A stretch of 38,736 nucleotides of DNA, taken from the NCBI GenBank assembly GCA_947631405.1, contig CANRLC010000020.1, forward strand, positions 1 to 38,736, given 5' to 3'. The notes beneath the pieces were generated by a model. The model saw only the letters and a list, made by a program, of their open reading frames with translations. It ran no database searches and was not told where the DNA came from. This document shows, in pieces, positions 8,079 to 17,789 of the stretch. The translations under genes were made by a program, and so were the position numbers. The first letter of the stretch is position 1. Each line of letters opens with the position of its first letter. The stretch comes from an uncultured Clostridia bacterium. GTDB lineage: Bacteria > Bacillota > Clostridia > Christensenellales > Aristaeellaceae.

Positions 8079-10319
8079 GTGTTCTGTCAGGTCATCGTGG
8101 ACATCGCGCACGAGGATGTCGATCATGTGTTCACCTATCGCGTGCCGGAGGGGATGAGCGTGTGCCCCGGCATGCGCGTTCGCGTGCCGTTCGGGCGGAT
8201 GCGCGCCGTCGAGGGCGTGGTGGTGGAGATGGCGCAGGCGTGCGATCTGCCGCCGGAGCGCGTGCGCGACGTGACCGACACGCTGGAGGATTACCCCGCC
8301 GTGCTGCCCGCGCTGCTGGCGCTGGCGCAGGACATCCACAGGGGATCGTTCTGTACGCTGGCGCAGGCGCTGCGGCTGATGTTCCCGGCGCAGATGCGCG
8401 GCGAGCGCGTGAGTGACCGCACGCGCGAGGTGGCCGTGCTGACGATCGATCCGGCGGTCGCGGAGCAGGTGATCGCCGCGCAGAAGCGCGCGCCCAAGCG
8501 GGCCGCCGTGCTGCGCGCGCTCGCCGGCGCGCCGGGGCGGGAGATGCCCTGCGACGCGCTGCGCGCGCAGCTGGGCGCGTGCCGCGATCCGCTGCTGGCG
8601 CTGCAAAAGGCGGGCTTCGTGCGGCTGGAGCAGCGCGAATCGCTGCGCACGCCCTACGGCGAAATGGAGCGGCTGGCTGCGGAGGATCCGGCGCTGACCG
8701 CGCAGCAGGCCAAGGTGCTCTCGCAGCTGCTTCCGGCGGTGGAGGCCGGGCGCGGCGCGTTCCTGCTCTACGGCGTCACGGGAAGCGGCAAGACCGAGGT
8801 GTTTATCCGCGCGGTGCGCCGCTGCGCGCAGCTGGGCAAGACGGCGATCGTGCTGGTGCCCGAGATCGCGCTCACGCCGCAGATGGTGCTCTGGTTCCGC
8901 TCGCGCTTTGGCGAGGACGCCGCCGTGCTCCATTCCCGCCTGTCGCCGGGCGAGCGCTACGACGAGTGGCGGCGCATCCGGCGCGGGGACGTGCGCGTGG
9001 TGATCGGCGCGCGCTCGGCGATCTTCGCGCCGCTTGAGCGCGTCGGTCTGATCATCGTGGACGAGGAGCACGAGCAGAGCTACATCGCCGACAATGCGCC
9101 GCGCTACGACGCGCGCGATCTGGCGCGCATCCGCTGCGAGCGCGAGGGCGGCGTGCTGCTGCTGGCCAGCGCCACGCCGAGCATGCGCTCCTTCGCGCTG
9201 GCGGGCCGGGGCGATCTGACGCTGCTGGAGATGCCGCGCCGCGTGAACGACCGCCCGCTGCCCGAGGTTCACGTCGTGGACATGCGCGAGGAACTCCGGC
9301 AGGGCAATCGCTCCGTGTTTTCCGGCGCGCTGGTCTCCTCTCTGCGTGCGTGTTTGGACGCGGGCAAGCAGGCAATCCTCTTCGTCAACCGGCGCGGGTA
9401 CGCGACGTTCGTCTCCTGCCGCAGCTGCGGCTACGTCGTCACCTGCGACCAGTGCGACGTGTCGATGACCTATCACAGCGCGGACGACGCGCTGCGCTGC
9501 CACTACTGCGGGCGGGAGGCGCCCGTGCCCACGGTCTGCCCCGAGTGCGGCAGCCCGTACATCAAATACTTCGGCGTGGGCACCCAGCGCGTGGAGGAGG
9601 AGGTGCGCCGCCTGTTCCCCGATGTGCCGACGCTGCGCATGGACATCGACACCACGCGCACCAAGGACGCGCACGAGCGCATGCTCTCCGCCTTCAGGCG
9701 CGGGGAGGCGCGCGTGATGATCGGCACGCAGATGATCGCCAAGGGGCTGGATTTCCCGAACGTGACGATGGTCGGCATCGTCGCGGCGGACGCGATGCTG
9801 CGCCTGCCGGACTATCGCTCTGCCGAGCGCACGTTCCAGCTGCTCACGCAGGTGGCCGGGCGCGCCGGGCGCGCGGACAGTCCCGGCGAGGTCATCCTGC
9901 AGACCTACGATCCCGCGCATTACGCCGTGGAGGCGGCCAGCCGTCAGGACTACCGCGCCTTTTTTGAAGAGGAGATGCGCCGCCGCAAGGCCGCGTATTA
10001 TCCGCCGTACACGCTGCTCGCGCGCATCCTGTGCGAGGCGCAGGACGAAGCCGCCGCGCAATCCGCCGCGCAGAGTGCGATGCGGCAGATGGAGGCGTTC
10101 TTTGCGCGCAGGCAATACCTGCAAAAGTATGTGCTCGCGCTGCGCGTGATGGCCTGTCCCGTCCGCCGCATCAAGGGCAAGAGCCGCTGGCAAGTCACGC
10201 TCAAGATCGTCGATCAGCCCGTCTGTCAGGAGGCCGTGGGCAAGATGAGCGAGCTGGCGCAAACGCCCGTCCCCGGCTGCGCGCTGGTCTGTCAGGTCAA
10301 CCCCTCCTCCATGATGTAG
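8079..10319 (+). CDS. priA: Primosomal protein N' (replication restart helicase PriA)
   Basis: 746 residues from GTG at 8079, chosen because GGGAGGGAA lies just upstream and the promoter ends at 8008. It is the DEAH-type 3'-5' helicase that loads the replisome at stalled forks. In order: N-terminal 3' DNA-binding domain, Walker A GVTGSGKTEV (about 232-241), Walker B DEEH (about 328), a zinc-binding insert with paired CxxC motifs (CRSCGY, CDQC, CHYCG, CPECG; about 447-490), and helicase C-terminal motifs IGTQMIAKGLDFPNV and QVAGRAGR. It heads the canonical priA-def-fmt-rsmB cluster, here split by the opposed ridA gene. Confidence 0.97.
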   Translation: MFCQVIVDIAHEDVDHVFTYRVPEGMSVCPGMRVRVPFGRMRAVEGVVVEMAQACDLPPERVRDVTDTLEDYPAVLPALLALAQDIHRGSFCTLAQALRLMFPAQMRGERVSDRTREVAVLTIDPAVAEQVIAAQKRAPKRAAVLRALAGAPGREMPCDALRAQLGACRDPLLALQKAGFVRLEQRESLRTPYGEMERLAAEDPALTAQQAKVLSQLLPAVEAGRGAFLLYGVTGSGKTEVFIRAVRRCAQLGKTAIVLVPEIALTPQMVLWFRSRFGEDAAVLHSRLSPGERYDEWRRIRRGDVRVVIGARSAIFAPLERVGLIIVDEEHEQSYIADNAPRYDARDLARIRCEREGGVLLLASATPSMRSFALAGRGDLTLLEMPRRVNDRPLPEVHVVDMREELRQGNRSVFSGALVSSLRACLDAGKQAILFVNRRGYATFVSCRSCGYVVTCDQCDVSMTYHSADDALRCHYCGREAPVPTVCPECGSPYIKYFGVGTQRVEEEVRRLFPDVPTLRMDIDTTRTKDAHERMLSAFRRGEARVMIGTQMIAKGLDFPNVTMVGIVAADAMLRLPDYRSAERTFQLLTQVAGRAGRADSPGEVILQTYDPAHYAVEAASRQDYRAFFEEEMRRRKAAYYPPYTLLARILCEAQDEAAAQSAAQSAMRQMEAFFARRQYLQKYVLALRVMACPVRRIKGKSRWQVTLKIVDQPVCQEAVGKMSELAQTPVPGCALVCQVNPSSMM

Positions 10320-10410
10320 GCGGGGCGGGCGGTGCCCGCGCCCATTTCCGAAGCGGTTTGCAGGTCGTCGATCTAAGCCAAACGTGGCCGAAACTTTGAG
10401 CTGTTCCAAA

Positions 10411-10451
10411 GAAAAAGCGCGCGCCCGTCTCCGCGATGAAGACGGGCGCGC
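10411..10451 (-). terminator. ridA terminator
   Basis: 12-bp arms GCGCGCCCGTCT and AGACGGGCGCGC around a 9-base loop, with TTTTTC following on the minus strand. It lies beyond the ridA stop and may also block read-through from priA. Confidence 0.8.
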
Positions 10452-10476
10452 CGCGCGTCATGAAATTGTTTTGAGA

Positions 10477-10854
10477 TTATTTTTCGATCGCCGCGATGAT
10501 CTCGACCTCGCAGAGCACGCCCTTGGGCAGCGCCTTGACCGCCACGCACGAGCGCGCGGGGCAGGAGGGGAAGTACTTCGCGTAGACCTCGTTGAAGGCG
10601 GCGAAGTCGCCCATGTCCGCGAGGAAGCAGGTCGTCTTGACGACCGCGTCGAACGAGACGCCCGCGGCATCCAAAAGAGCGCCGAGGTTTTTCATGACCT
10701 GCGTCGCCTGCGCGGCGATGTCCTCGCCCACGACCAACCCGGTCGCGGGGTCGAGCGGGATCTGGCCGGAGAAAAACGCGAAACCTCCGGCGATCTTCCC
10801 TTGGGAATACGGCCCGATGGCGGCGGGCGCGCGGTCGGTGTGTACGGTCTGCAT
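10477..10854 (-). CDS. ridA: RidA family reactive intermediate deaminase
   Basis: 125 residues from the ATG at 10854, preferred over the ATG at 10863 because the GGGGAAAGG ribosome-binding site would touch the latter. RidA trimers hydrolyse 2-aminoacrylate and related enamines/imines made by PLP enzymes. Signatures: APAAIGPYSQ near the N-terminus, FFSGQIPLDP, the conserved Arg in PARSCVAV, and LPKGVLCEVEIIA at the C-terminus. It is a monocistronic leftward gene with its own promoter and terminator, lying between priA and def, which are usually adjacent. Confidence 0.94.
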   Translation of the reverse strand: MQTVHTDRAPAAIGPYSQGKIAGGFAFFSGQIPLDPATGLVVGEDIAAQATQVMKNLGALLDAAGVSFDAVVKTTCFLADMGDFAAFNEVYAKYFPSCPARSCVAVKALPKGVLCEVEIIAAIEK

Positions 10855-10887
10855 GGCGATCATCCTTTCCCCAAATGGTGTACGCCC

Positions 10888-10915
10888 ATTATAGCACAGT
10901 TTCGCGCGTTTGCAA
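10888..10915 (-). promoter_or_regulatory. ridA promoter
   Basis: Minus strand: -35 TTGCAA (10910-10915), 16-base spacer, perfect -10 TATAAT (10888-10893). Confidence 0.75.
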
Positions 10916-10975
10916 GCGGCGGCGCGCGCTTTCCTTTCGCCGCGCTTCCCCCTTTCTTTTTTGGGGAAAGTGGTT

Positions 10976-10981
10976 TATAAT
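10976..10981 (+). promoter_or_regulatory. -10 element of the def promoter
   Basis: TATAAT 62 bases before the def start; the -35 is weak (TTTCTT at 17 bases). The leader carries a small CCGTC/GACGG hairpin. Confidence 0.55.
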
Positions 10982-11043
10982 AGGGCCATCATGGGACATT
11001 GTGTCCGTCTGCGAGGACGGCGTGAACGGAAAGGGAGACGAAT

Positions 11044-11523
11044 ATGGCGCTTCGCAAGATCATCAGCATCGAGGACGAGCTGCTGCGCAAGCACAGCCGC
11101 GAGGTGCAGCATTTTGACAGCAGGCTGCATCGCCTGCTCGACGACATGGCCGAGACGATGGCGGCGGCGAACGGCGTGGGGCTGGCCGCGCCGCAGGTGG
11201 CGGTGCTGCGCCGCGCGGTCGTGATGGACTGCGGCAGCGGCCTCATCGAGATGGTGAACCCGCAGATCCTCTCCACCGAGGGCGAGCAGGAAGGCCCGGA
11301 GGGCTGCCTGTCCGTGCCGGGCCGCCGGGGGCTGGTCAAGCGGCCGATGAAGGTGCGCGTGCGCTTTCAGGATCGCTACGGCGAGTGGCGCGAGCTGGAG
11401 GGCGAGGAGCTGCTGGCGCGCTGCATCATGCACGAGACCGATCACCTCGACGGGCGGATGTATGTGGACATCATGACCCGCGAGCTGTTCGACGAGGACG
11501 AGGAGGAGGACGACCCGACGTGA
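11044..11523 (+). CDS. def: Peptide deformylase
   Basis: 159 residues. It removes the N-formyl group from nascent proteins. All three family motifs are present: GVGLAAPQ (44-51), EGCLSVPG with metal ligand Cys88, and HETDH with metal ligands His130 and His134 and catalytic Glu131. ATG follows AAAGGGAGACGAAT. The C-terminus is a short acidic tail (DEDEEEDDPT). The stop overlaps the fmt start by four bases (GTGA), coupling deformylation with formylation genes. Confidence 0.97.
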   Translation: MALRKIISIEDELLRKHSREVQHFDSRLHRLLDDMAETMAAANGVGLAAPQVAVLRRAVVMDCGSGLIEMVNPQILSTEGEQEGPEGCLSVPGRRGLVKRPMKVRVRFQDRYGEWRELEGEELLARCIMHETDHLDGRMYVDIMTRELFDEDEEEDDPT

Positions 11524-12458
11524 GAATCGTCTTCATGGGCACGCCCGACTTCGCCGTGCCGTCGCTGCGCGCGCTGCTGGACGCGGGCTACGACGTCGCG
11601 GGCGTCGTCTGCCAGCCGGACAGGCCGAAGGGCCGCGGGCATAAGCTGGCGGCCTGCGCGGTCAAGGAGGCGGCGCTGGCAGCGGGCATCCCGGTGTTTC
11701 AGCCGGAGCGCATCAAGCGGCCCGAGGGCGTGCAGATGCTGCGCGACCTCGCGCCCGACCTGTGCGTGACCGCCGCGTTTGGGCAGATCCTCTCGCAGGA
11801 GCTGCTGGACATCCCGCTCATGGGCACGGTGAACGTTCACGCGTCGCTGCTGCCCCGGCATCGCGGCAGCGCCCCGGTACACTGGAGCATCCTCTGCGGC
11901 GATGCGGAAACGGGTGTTACGACGATGCTCACCGACCGGGGCATGGATACGGGCGACATCCTGCTCTCGAGCCGCACGCCCATCGGCCCGCGCGAGACGG
12001 CGGGGGAGCTGACCGATCGCCTGTCCGAAATGGGCGCGCGGCTGCTGATCGATACGCTGCACGCGATGGAGGCGGGGACGCTTTCCCGCACGCCGCAGGA
12101 TGCCGCGCAGGCGTCCTACGAGCCGATGCTCACCAAGGAGCTGGGCTGCGTGGACTTTTCCCATTCGGCGGCGCAGATCGACCGCCTCGTGCGCGGCGTG
12201 ACGCCGTGGCCCGGCGCGTACTGCGAGGGCGAAAACGGCGCGATCAAGATCTTCAGCGTCCGCCCCGCGTCGGAGTGCCCGAGCGCGGCGGCCGGTACAA
12301 TCGTCGCGGCGGACGGAAAGCGAGGCCTCGTCGTCTCCTGCGGGGACTGCGATCTCGAGCTGGAGGAGATTCAGATGCCGGGCGCAAAGCGCATGCGCGC
12401 CGCAGATTATCTGCGAGGACACCACATGACCACAGGCGCGAGCCTGGGAAAGGCGTGA
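11520..12458 (+). CDS. fmt: Methionyl-tRNA formyltransferase
   Basis: 312 residues from GTG at 11520, overlapping the def stop by four bases; this start gives the canonical N-terminus MRIVFMGTPDFAVPSL. It transfers formyl from 10-formyl-THF to Met-tRNAfMet. Motifs: VNVHASLLPRHRGSAPVHW (catalytic Asn-His region), GMDTGDIL with the catalytic Asp, and a C-terminal OB-like domain (ITPWPGAY equivalent VTPWPGAY). Longer in-frame starts inside def are rejected. Confidence 0.96.
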   Translation: MRIVFMGTPDFAVPSLRALLDAGYDVAGVVCQPDRPKGRGHKLAACAVKEAALAAGIPVFQPERIKRPEGVQMLRDLAPDLCVTAAFGQILSQELLDIPLMGTVNVHASLLPRHRGSAPVHWSILCGDAETGVTTMLTDRGMDTGDILLSSRTPIGPRETAGELTDRLSEMGARLLIDTLHAMEAGTLSRTPQDAAQASYEPMLTKELGCVDFSHSAAQIDRLVRGVTPWPGAYCEGENGAIKIFSVRPASECPSAAAGTIVAADGKRGLVVSCGDCDLELEEIQMPGAKRMRAADYLRGHHMTTGASLGKA

Positions 12459-12461
12459 CCC

Positions 12462-13988
12462 ATGACGAACGACGAAAGGCGCGGCGGACGGCCCGGCGGG
12501 CCGCGCGGCGGCAGGCCGCATGGCGACAGACCCCACGGCGACAGGCCGCACAGCGACAGGCCGCGCAGCGATAGACCTCATAGCGACAGACCCCGCGGCG
12601 ACAGGCCGCACGACGGAAAGCCGCGCGGAGAAGCGCCGCGCAGGATGGATCTCGCGCCGAGGCGCGTGGCGCTGGAGACGCTGCTGGACGTGAGCCGGGG
12701 CGGCGCATACGCGTCGCTGGCGCTGGACAAGCGGCTCTCGCAGGCGGCGTTCGGCGCGCGCGACCGCGCGTTTGCGACGCGTCTGGTGTACGGCACGCTG
12801 GAAAACCGCCTGACGCTCGACTGGCGCATCGACCAGTGCTTGCAGGGAAACAAGGACATCGAGCAGACCGTGCGCGAGATTTTGCGCATGGGCGCGTATC
12901 AGCTCTTCTACATGGATCGCGTGCCGGATATGGCGGCGGTGGACGAGTCGGTGAGCCTGACGCGGGCGATGGGATTTGAGCCGCTGACCGGGCTGACGAA
13001 CGCGGTGCTGCGCGGGATGCTGCGCGGGCGCGACGGCGTCGTCTGGCCCAAGCCGCAGGATGACCCGGAGCTGTATCTGTCGGTGATGTTCAGCGCGCCG
13101 CGCGAGCTGGCGCGGCTGCTGATGGACGCCTACGGGGAGCATGGCGCGCTGGAGATCCTGCGCTACCGGCCCCGGGAGCGGTTTATCGCCGTGCGCGCGA
13201 ACGGGCTGCGCTGCGATGTGGAGCGCCTGTCCGCGCTGCTGCGCGAGGAAGGCTTCCGCATCGAGCCGGGCCTTGCGCCCGGCACGCTGCGCGTGTACGG
13301 CGCGGGCGACCTGACGCGCCTGCGCGCGTTCCAAAACGGGCTGTTCACCATCCAAGGGGAAAGCTCGGTGCTCGCCGCGCGCGCGACCGGCGCGGGGCCG
13401 GGGCAGACGGTGCTCGACGCGTGCGCCGCGCCCGGCGGCAAGACGGCGGTGATGAGCGAGATGATGCGCGATACGGGCCGCGTCTACGCGTGGGACACGC
13501 ACGCGCACCGCGTGGAGCTGATCCGCGGCACCGCGAATCGGCTGAAGCTTGAAAACGTGCGCCCCGCCGTGCGCGACGCGAGCGCGCCCCGGAGCGAGCT
13601 TGCGATGACGCTCGACGCGGCGCTGGTGGACGCGCCCTGCTCCGGCACGGGCGTGATGCTGGAAAAGCCGGACGTCAAATACCGCGTGAGCCGCGAGGGC
13701 GTGGAAAGCCTGCGCGCGACGCAGGCGGCCATCCTCGACGCGGTAGCGCCGATGGTCAAGCCCGGCGGCGCGCTGGTCTACTCGACCTGCTCCGTGCTGC
13801 CGCAGGAGAACGAGGAGCAGGTTCGCGCGTTCCTTGATCGACATCCGGAATACGAGGCGGAGCGTCTGGGCGAGGAGCTTCCCGCGCCGCTGCGCGAGCA
13901 CGAGGGCGACTGCGGCTTGCAGTTGCTCGCCCACCGCGACGGCATCGACGGGTTCTACCTGTGCCGCATGCGCAGGAGGCGCGCATGA
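12462..13988 (+). CDS. rsmB: 16S rRNA m5C967 methyltransferase RsmB with repeat tail
   Basis: 508 residues, about 60 longer than usual. Residues 1 to about 58 are a low-complexity basic tail (GGRPGGPRGG, then DRPH/DRPR pentads). The NusB-like RNA-binding domain follows (RRVALETLLDV, about 66-200), then the SAM domain: DACAAPGGKT (motif I), the cysteines Cys393 (APCSGTG) and Cys443 (YSTCSVLPQENEEQ) used in catalysis and release. ATG has a modest GGGAAAGG site 10 bases upstream. It overlaps rlmN by four bases (ATGA). Confidence 0.94.
   Translation: MTNDERRGGRPGGPRGGRPHGDRPHGDRPHSDRPRSDRPHSDRPRGDRPHDGKPRGEAPRRMDLAPRRVALETLLDVSRGGAYASLALDKRLSQAAFGARDRAFATRLVYGTLENRLTLDWRIDQCLQGNKDIEQTVREILRMGAYQLFYMDRVPDMAAVDESVSLTRAMGFEPLTGLTNAVLRGMLRGRDGVVWPKPQDDPELYLSVMFSAPRELARLLMDAYGEHGALEILRYRPRERFIAVRANGLRCDVERLSALLREEGFRIEPGLAPGTLRVYGAGDLTRLRAFQNGLFTIQGESSVLAARATGAGPGQTVLDACAAPGGKTAVMSEMMRDTGRVYAWDTHAHRVELIRGTANRLKLENVRPAVRDASAPRSELAMTLDAALVDAPCSGTGVMLEKPDVKYRVSREGVESLRATQAAILDAVAPMVKPGGALVYSTCSVLPQENEEQVRAFLDRHPEYEAERLGEELPAPLREHEGDCGLQLLAHRDGIDGFYLCRMRRRRA
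12520..12612 (+). repeat. 15-bp repeats coding DRPH/DRPR pentads in rsmB
   Basis: Six to seven 15-bp units of the type (ggc or agc) gac agg ccg (cac or cgc) encode GDRPH, SDRPR and similar. Synonymous drift between units (agg/aga, ccg/ccc/cct, gac/gat) indicates the array is not brand new and that the peptide is under some constraint, or at least kept in frame. Confidence 0.85.
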
Positions 13989-15034
13989 AGGAGGAGCTGC
14001 TCAGCCTCACCCCGCAGGAGCTGACCGAGACGATGCGCGCGCTGGGAGAGGGCGCGTTCAGGGGGCGGCAGGTCTTCTCGTGGCTGCACAAGGGCGCCTC
14101 GTTTGAGGAAATGAGCAACCTGCCCAAGGCGCTGCGCGAGGCGCTCGCCGGGCGCTACGACGCGCAGCCCGTCTCCATTCTGGACACGGTGACCTCGAAG
14201 CTCGACGGCACGGTGAAGCTGCTCTACCGCCTGCGCGACGGGCACGTCGTCGAGGGCGTGCTGATGCGCTACCATTACGGCAACACGCTGTGCGTCTCCA
14301 CGCAGGTCGGCTGCCGGATGGGCTGCGCGTTCTGCGCCTCCACGCTGGAGGGCTGCGCGCGCAGCCTCACGGCGGGGGAGATGATCGGGCAGATCGTCTG
14401 CGCCAACGCGCTGCTCGCCTCGCGTGGCGAGCAGGAGCGCGTGGGCAACGTGGTGCTGATGGGCAGCGGCGAGCCGCTGGACAATTACGACAATGTGGTG
14501 CGCTTTTTGCGCCTGCTGCGCGAGGAGGACGGGCTGCGCATCGGCATGCGGAGCGTGTCGCTGTCCACCTGCGGGCTGGTGCCGCAGATGCGCCGCTTCG
14601 CGGGCGAGGGCCTGCCGGTGACGCTGTCGCTGTCGCTGCACGCGCCAAACGACGCGATCCGCCGCAGGCTCATGCCCGTGGCGAAGGCCTACGCGATGGA
14701 CGAGGTGCTCGCCGCCTGCCGGGAGTACATCGATAAGACGGGCCGCAGGGCGATCGTCGAATACGCGCTGGTGCGCGGCGTCAACGCGCTGCCGGAGCAC
14801 GCGCGCGAGCTGGCCTCGCGTCTGCGCGGCATGCGCGTACACGTCAACCTCATCCCGCTCAACAGCGTGCCCGAGCGCGCCTTGATGGGCGTGAGCGAGG
14901 CGGAGGTCGCCGCGTTTTTGGGCGAGCTGCGCGCGCGCAACATCTCCGCCACGCGCAGGCGCGAGATGGGCGACGACATCGAGGGCGCCTGCGGGCAGCT
15001 TCGCAGGCGGTATTTGCAGGAGAACCGGGAATAA
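13985..15034 (+). CDS. rlmN: Dual-specificity RNA methyltransferase RlmN (23S A2503/tRNA A37)
   Basis: 349 residues from the ATG at 13985, which overlaps the rsmB stop. It is a radical-SAM enzyme making 2-methyladenosine. The cluster motif is C110-x3-C114-x2-C117 (CRMGCAFC), with Cys103 seven residues before it and the C-terminal methyl-carrying Cys336 in GACGQL; both match the two essential cysteines of the family. MGSGEPLDNYDNV is the GEP motif. Length is normal. Confidence 0.96.
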   Translation: MKEELLSLTPQELTETMRALGEGAFRGRQVFSWLHKGASFEEMSNLPKALREALAGRYDAQPVSILDTVTSKLDGTVKLLYRLRDGHVVEGVLMRYHYGNTLCVSTQVGCRMGCAFCASTLEGCARSLTAGEMIGQIVCANALLASRGEQERVGNVVLMGSGEPLDNYDNVVRFLRLLREEDGLRIGMRSVSLSTCGLVPQMRRFAGEGLPVTLSLSLHAPNDAIRRRLMPVAKAYAMDEVLAACREYIDKTGRRAIVEYALVRGVNALPEHARELASRLRGMRVHVNLIPLNSVPERALMGVSEAEVAAFLGELRARNISATRRREMGDDIEGACGQLRRRYLQENRE

Positions 15035-15057
15035 AACGCAACGGAGGAGGCGTCGCC

Positions 15058-15776
<719 letters not shown>

Positions 15777-15792
<16 letters not shown>

Positions 15793-17621
15793 TCGGCAAG
15801 ATCGTCAGCCGCCGCTTCCGCGTCGAGGACGTCATCGGCCGCGGCGGCATGGCGATCGTGTATCGCGCCTATGATCTCAAGACGCATCAGACCGTCGCCC
15901 TCAAGGTGCTGCGCGAGGAGTACGAGGAGGACGCCGAATACCGCGAGCGCTTCAAGCGCGAGGCGGAGGTCTGCCGCAAGCTGGGCCACCCCAACGTGGT
16001 CAACCTGATCGACTCCGGGATGGCCGGAGGCATCTCCTATATCGCCATCGAATACGTCGACGGCCCCACGCTCAAGGAGCTGATCGCCCAGAAGGGCAGC
16101 ATCCCGCAGGAGGAGGCCGTCCGCTACACGCTGCAAATCCTCGCGGCGCTCTCGCACGCGCACCAGCGCGGCATCATCCACCGCGACGTGAAGCCGCAGA
16201 ACGTGCTCGTCTCGCGCAGCGGGCAGCTCAAGATCAGCGACTTCGGCATCGCCGGCATGGCCGACAGCCAGACGCTGACCTCGGACGGCAACGTCATCGG
16301 CTCCGTCCACTACTTTTCCCCGGAGCAGGCCAAGGGCATGAAGGCCACCGGGGCCAGCGATCTCTACTCCGTCGGCGTCATCCTCTACGAGATGCTCGCG
16401 GGCCGCGTCCCCTTCGAGGGCGAGACCGCCGTCTCCGTGGCGATGATGCACCTGATGGAGCAGCCGCAGCCCATCGAGGAGCGCGCGCAGGTCAGCCCGG
16501 CGGTCGCGATGATCGTCGCCAAGGCGCTGCAAAAGAACCCGCAGGATCGCTACCAGAACGCCGACGCGATGATGCGCGACCTGCGCCGCGCGCTGCGCCA
16601 CCCGGACGGCGAATTCATGCAGGCCGCCCACGCGGCAAGTCGCCCGACCGCGCGCGTCAGGCGCCTGCGCGAGCGGCGGCAGGAGCGCAGCCTCGCCGGG
16701 CGGCTCGCGGCGCTGTTCGTGGCGCTGCTGCTGCTGGGCCTCATCGGCGTGGCGGCGGCGCGCATCTACCGCGCGATGTTCGTCGTCGCGCGCGTGCCCG
16801 ATCTGGCGGGCCTCGACGAGACCGCCGCCGGGCGGCAGATCGAGGGCGCGGGCTTCTCGGCGCGCTTCCTCTACGCGACCAGCGACCGCCCGGAGGGCTT
16901 CGTCAGCGGACAGGAACCCGCGGCGGGCGAGGAGCTGCGCCGGGGCGAAAGCGTGATCGTCACCATCTCGCGCGGCAGCGGGCAGATCTCCGTGCAGCGC
17001 TTTGTGGGCATGGACAGCGAGGCGGCGGAGATCGCCATCGTCGAGCAGGGCTTCTCCGTCGGCGAGGTCGAGGTCGTCCCCAGCGAAATGCTGCGCGGCA
17101 CGGTGCTCACGCAGTCCCCGCAGGCGGGCGAGAGCGCGACCGTCGGCAGCAAGGTCGATCTCACCGTCTCCGGCGGGCGGGTCGTCGTGCCCGCGCTGAC
17201 GGGCGAGCGCGAGGAAGAAGCGCTCGCGCGCATCGAGGCGCTGGGCCTGCAGAGCGGCCTCATCGCCTACGAGACCGTGGACGACCCACGGCAGGACGCG
17301 CTGGTGCTCTCGCAGTCCCCGCAGGAGTTTGAAGAGGTGCTGCCCGGCAGCGAGGTCGAACTGTCCGTGGGCTATTACGACCGCCGCCGCCACACCGCCA
17401 CGGTGAGCGTGACGGTCAACGTGCCCAAGGAGGGCGTCACCGTGCGCGTGACGCTGGTGGACGCCGACGGGCAGGAGAGCGAGATGTACGCTGCGCGGCA
17501 CACGGAGCCGGGCGAAATGACGCTGGACGTGCTGCTGCGCAGCGAGCAGAGCGGCGCGATGGCGTGGCGGCTCTACCTCGACGGCAATTTCCAGAGCGAG
17601 GCCACGGCGGTATTGCAATAG
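15777..17621 (+). CDS. prkC: Membrane Ser/Thr kinase PrkC/StkP with PASTA domains
   Basis: 614 residues from GTG at 15777 (GGGGAGGG upstream; overlaps prpC). The cytoplasmic Hanks kinase domain has Gly loop GRGGMAIVY, Lys43, HRDVKPQN (Asp137) and DFG (Asp155). A transmembrane helix lies at about 308-328. Outside are three PASTA domains (about 339-404, 405-473, 474-541) that bind peptidoglycan fragments, then an extra C-terminal stretch of about 70 residues (HTATVSVTVNVPKEG onward) that looks like a small beta domain. It signals growth and wall state in Gram-positive bacteria. Longer in-frame starts inside prpC are artefacts. Confidence 0.96.
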
Positions 17622-17640
17622 CGCAGGCCAACAGGCCCGG

Positions 17641-17757
17641 CAGCTTGCCAAAGAAGTTCTTTCTCCCCCGAAGGGGAGGAAGAACATCCCTTGTCGTTGA
17701 CGGATCCGTTTTTCTGCCGCAAAGAGCAGGGCATCAAAAAGCAGGTTTTTGGCAGTC
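17641..17757. repeat. Intergenic inverted-end element, copy C
   Basis: Ends CAGCTTGCCAAAGAAG and GGTTTTTGGCAGTCG are inverted copies. An inner hairpin (TTCTTTCTCCCCC with GGGGAGGAAGAA) matches that of copies A and B. At both ends the family TGTC/GACA is changed to TGCC/GGCA, a paired change that keeps base pairing. It lies within the prkC-rsgA junction (168 bp), flanked by small GGCC-N4-GGCC hairpins, and is likely transcribed with the cluster. Confidence 0.55.
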
Positions 17758-17789
17758 GGCGGGCCATGCGGCCCATTCACAGGAGGATT

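Noticed and set aside
6903..10409. 1168-codon minus-strand frame opposite the WYL regulator and priA
   Set aside because: Composition is rich in Arg, Ala, His and Leu with no domain; it is the shadow of GC-rich genes whose plus-strand products are clearly PriA and a WYL regulator.
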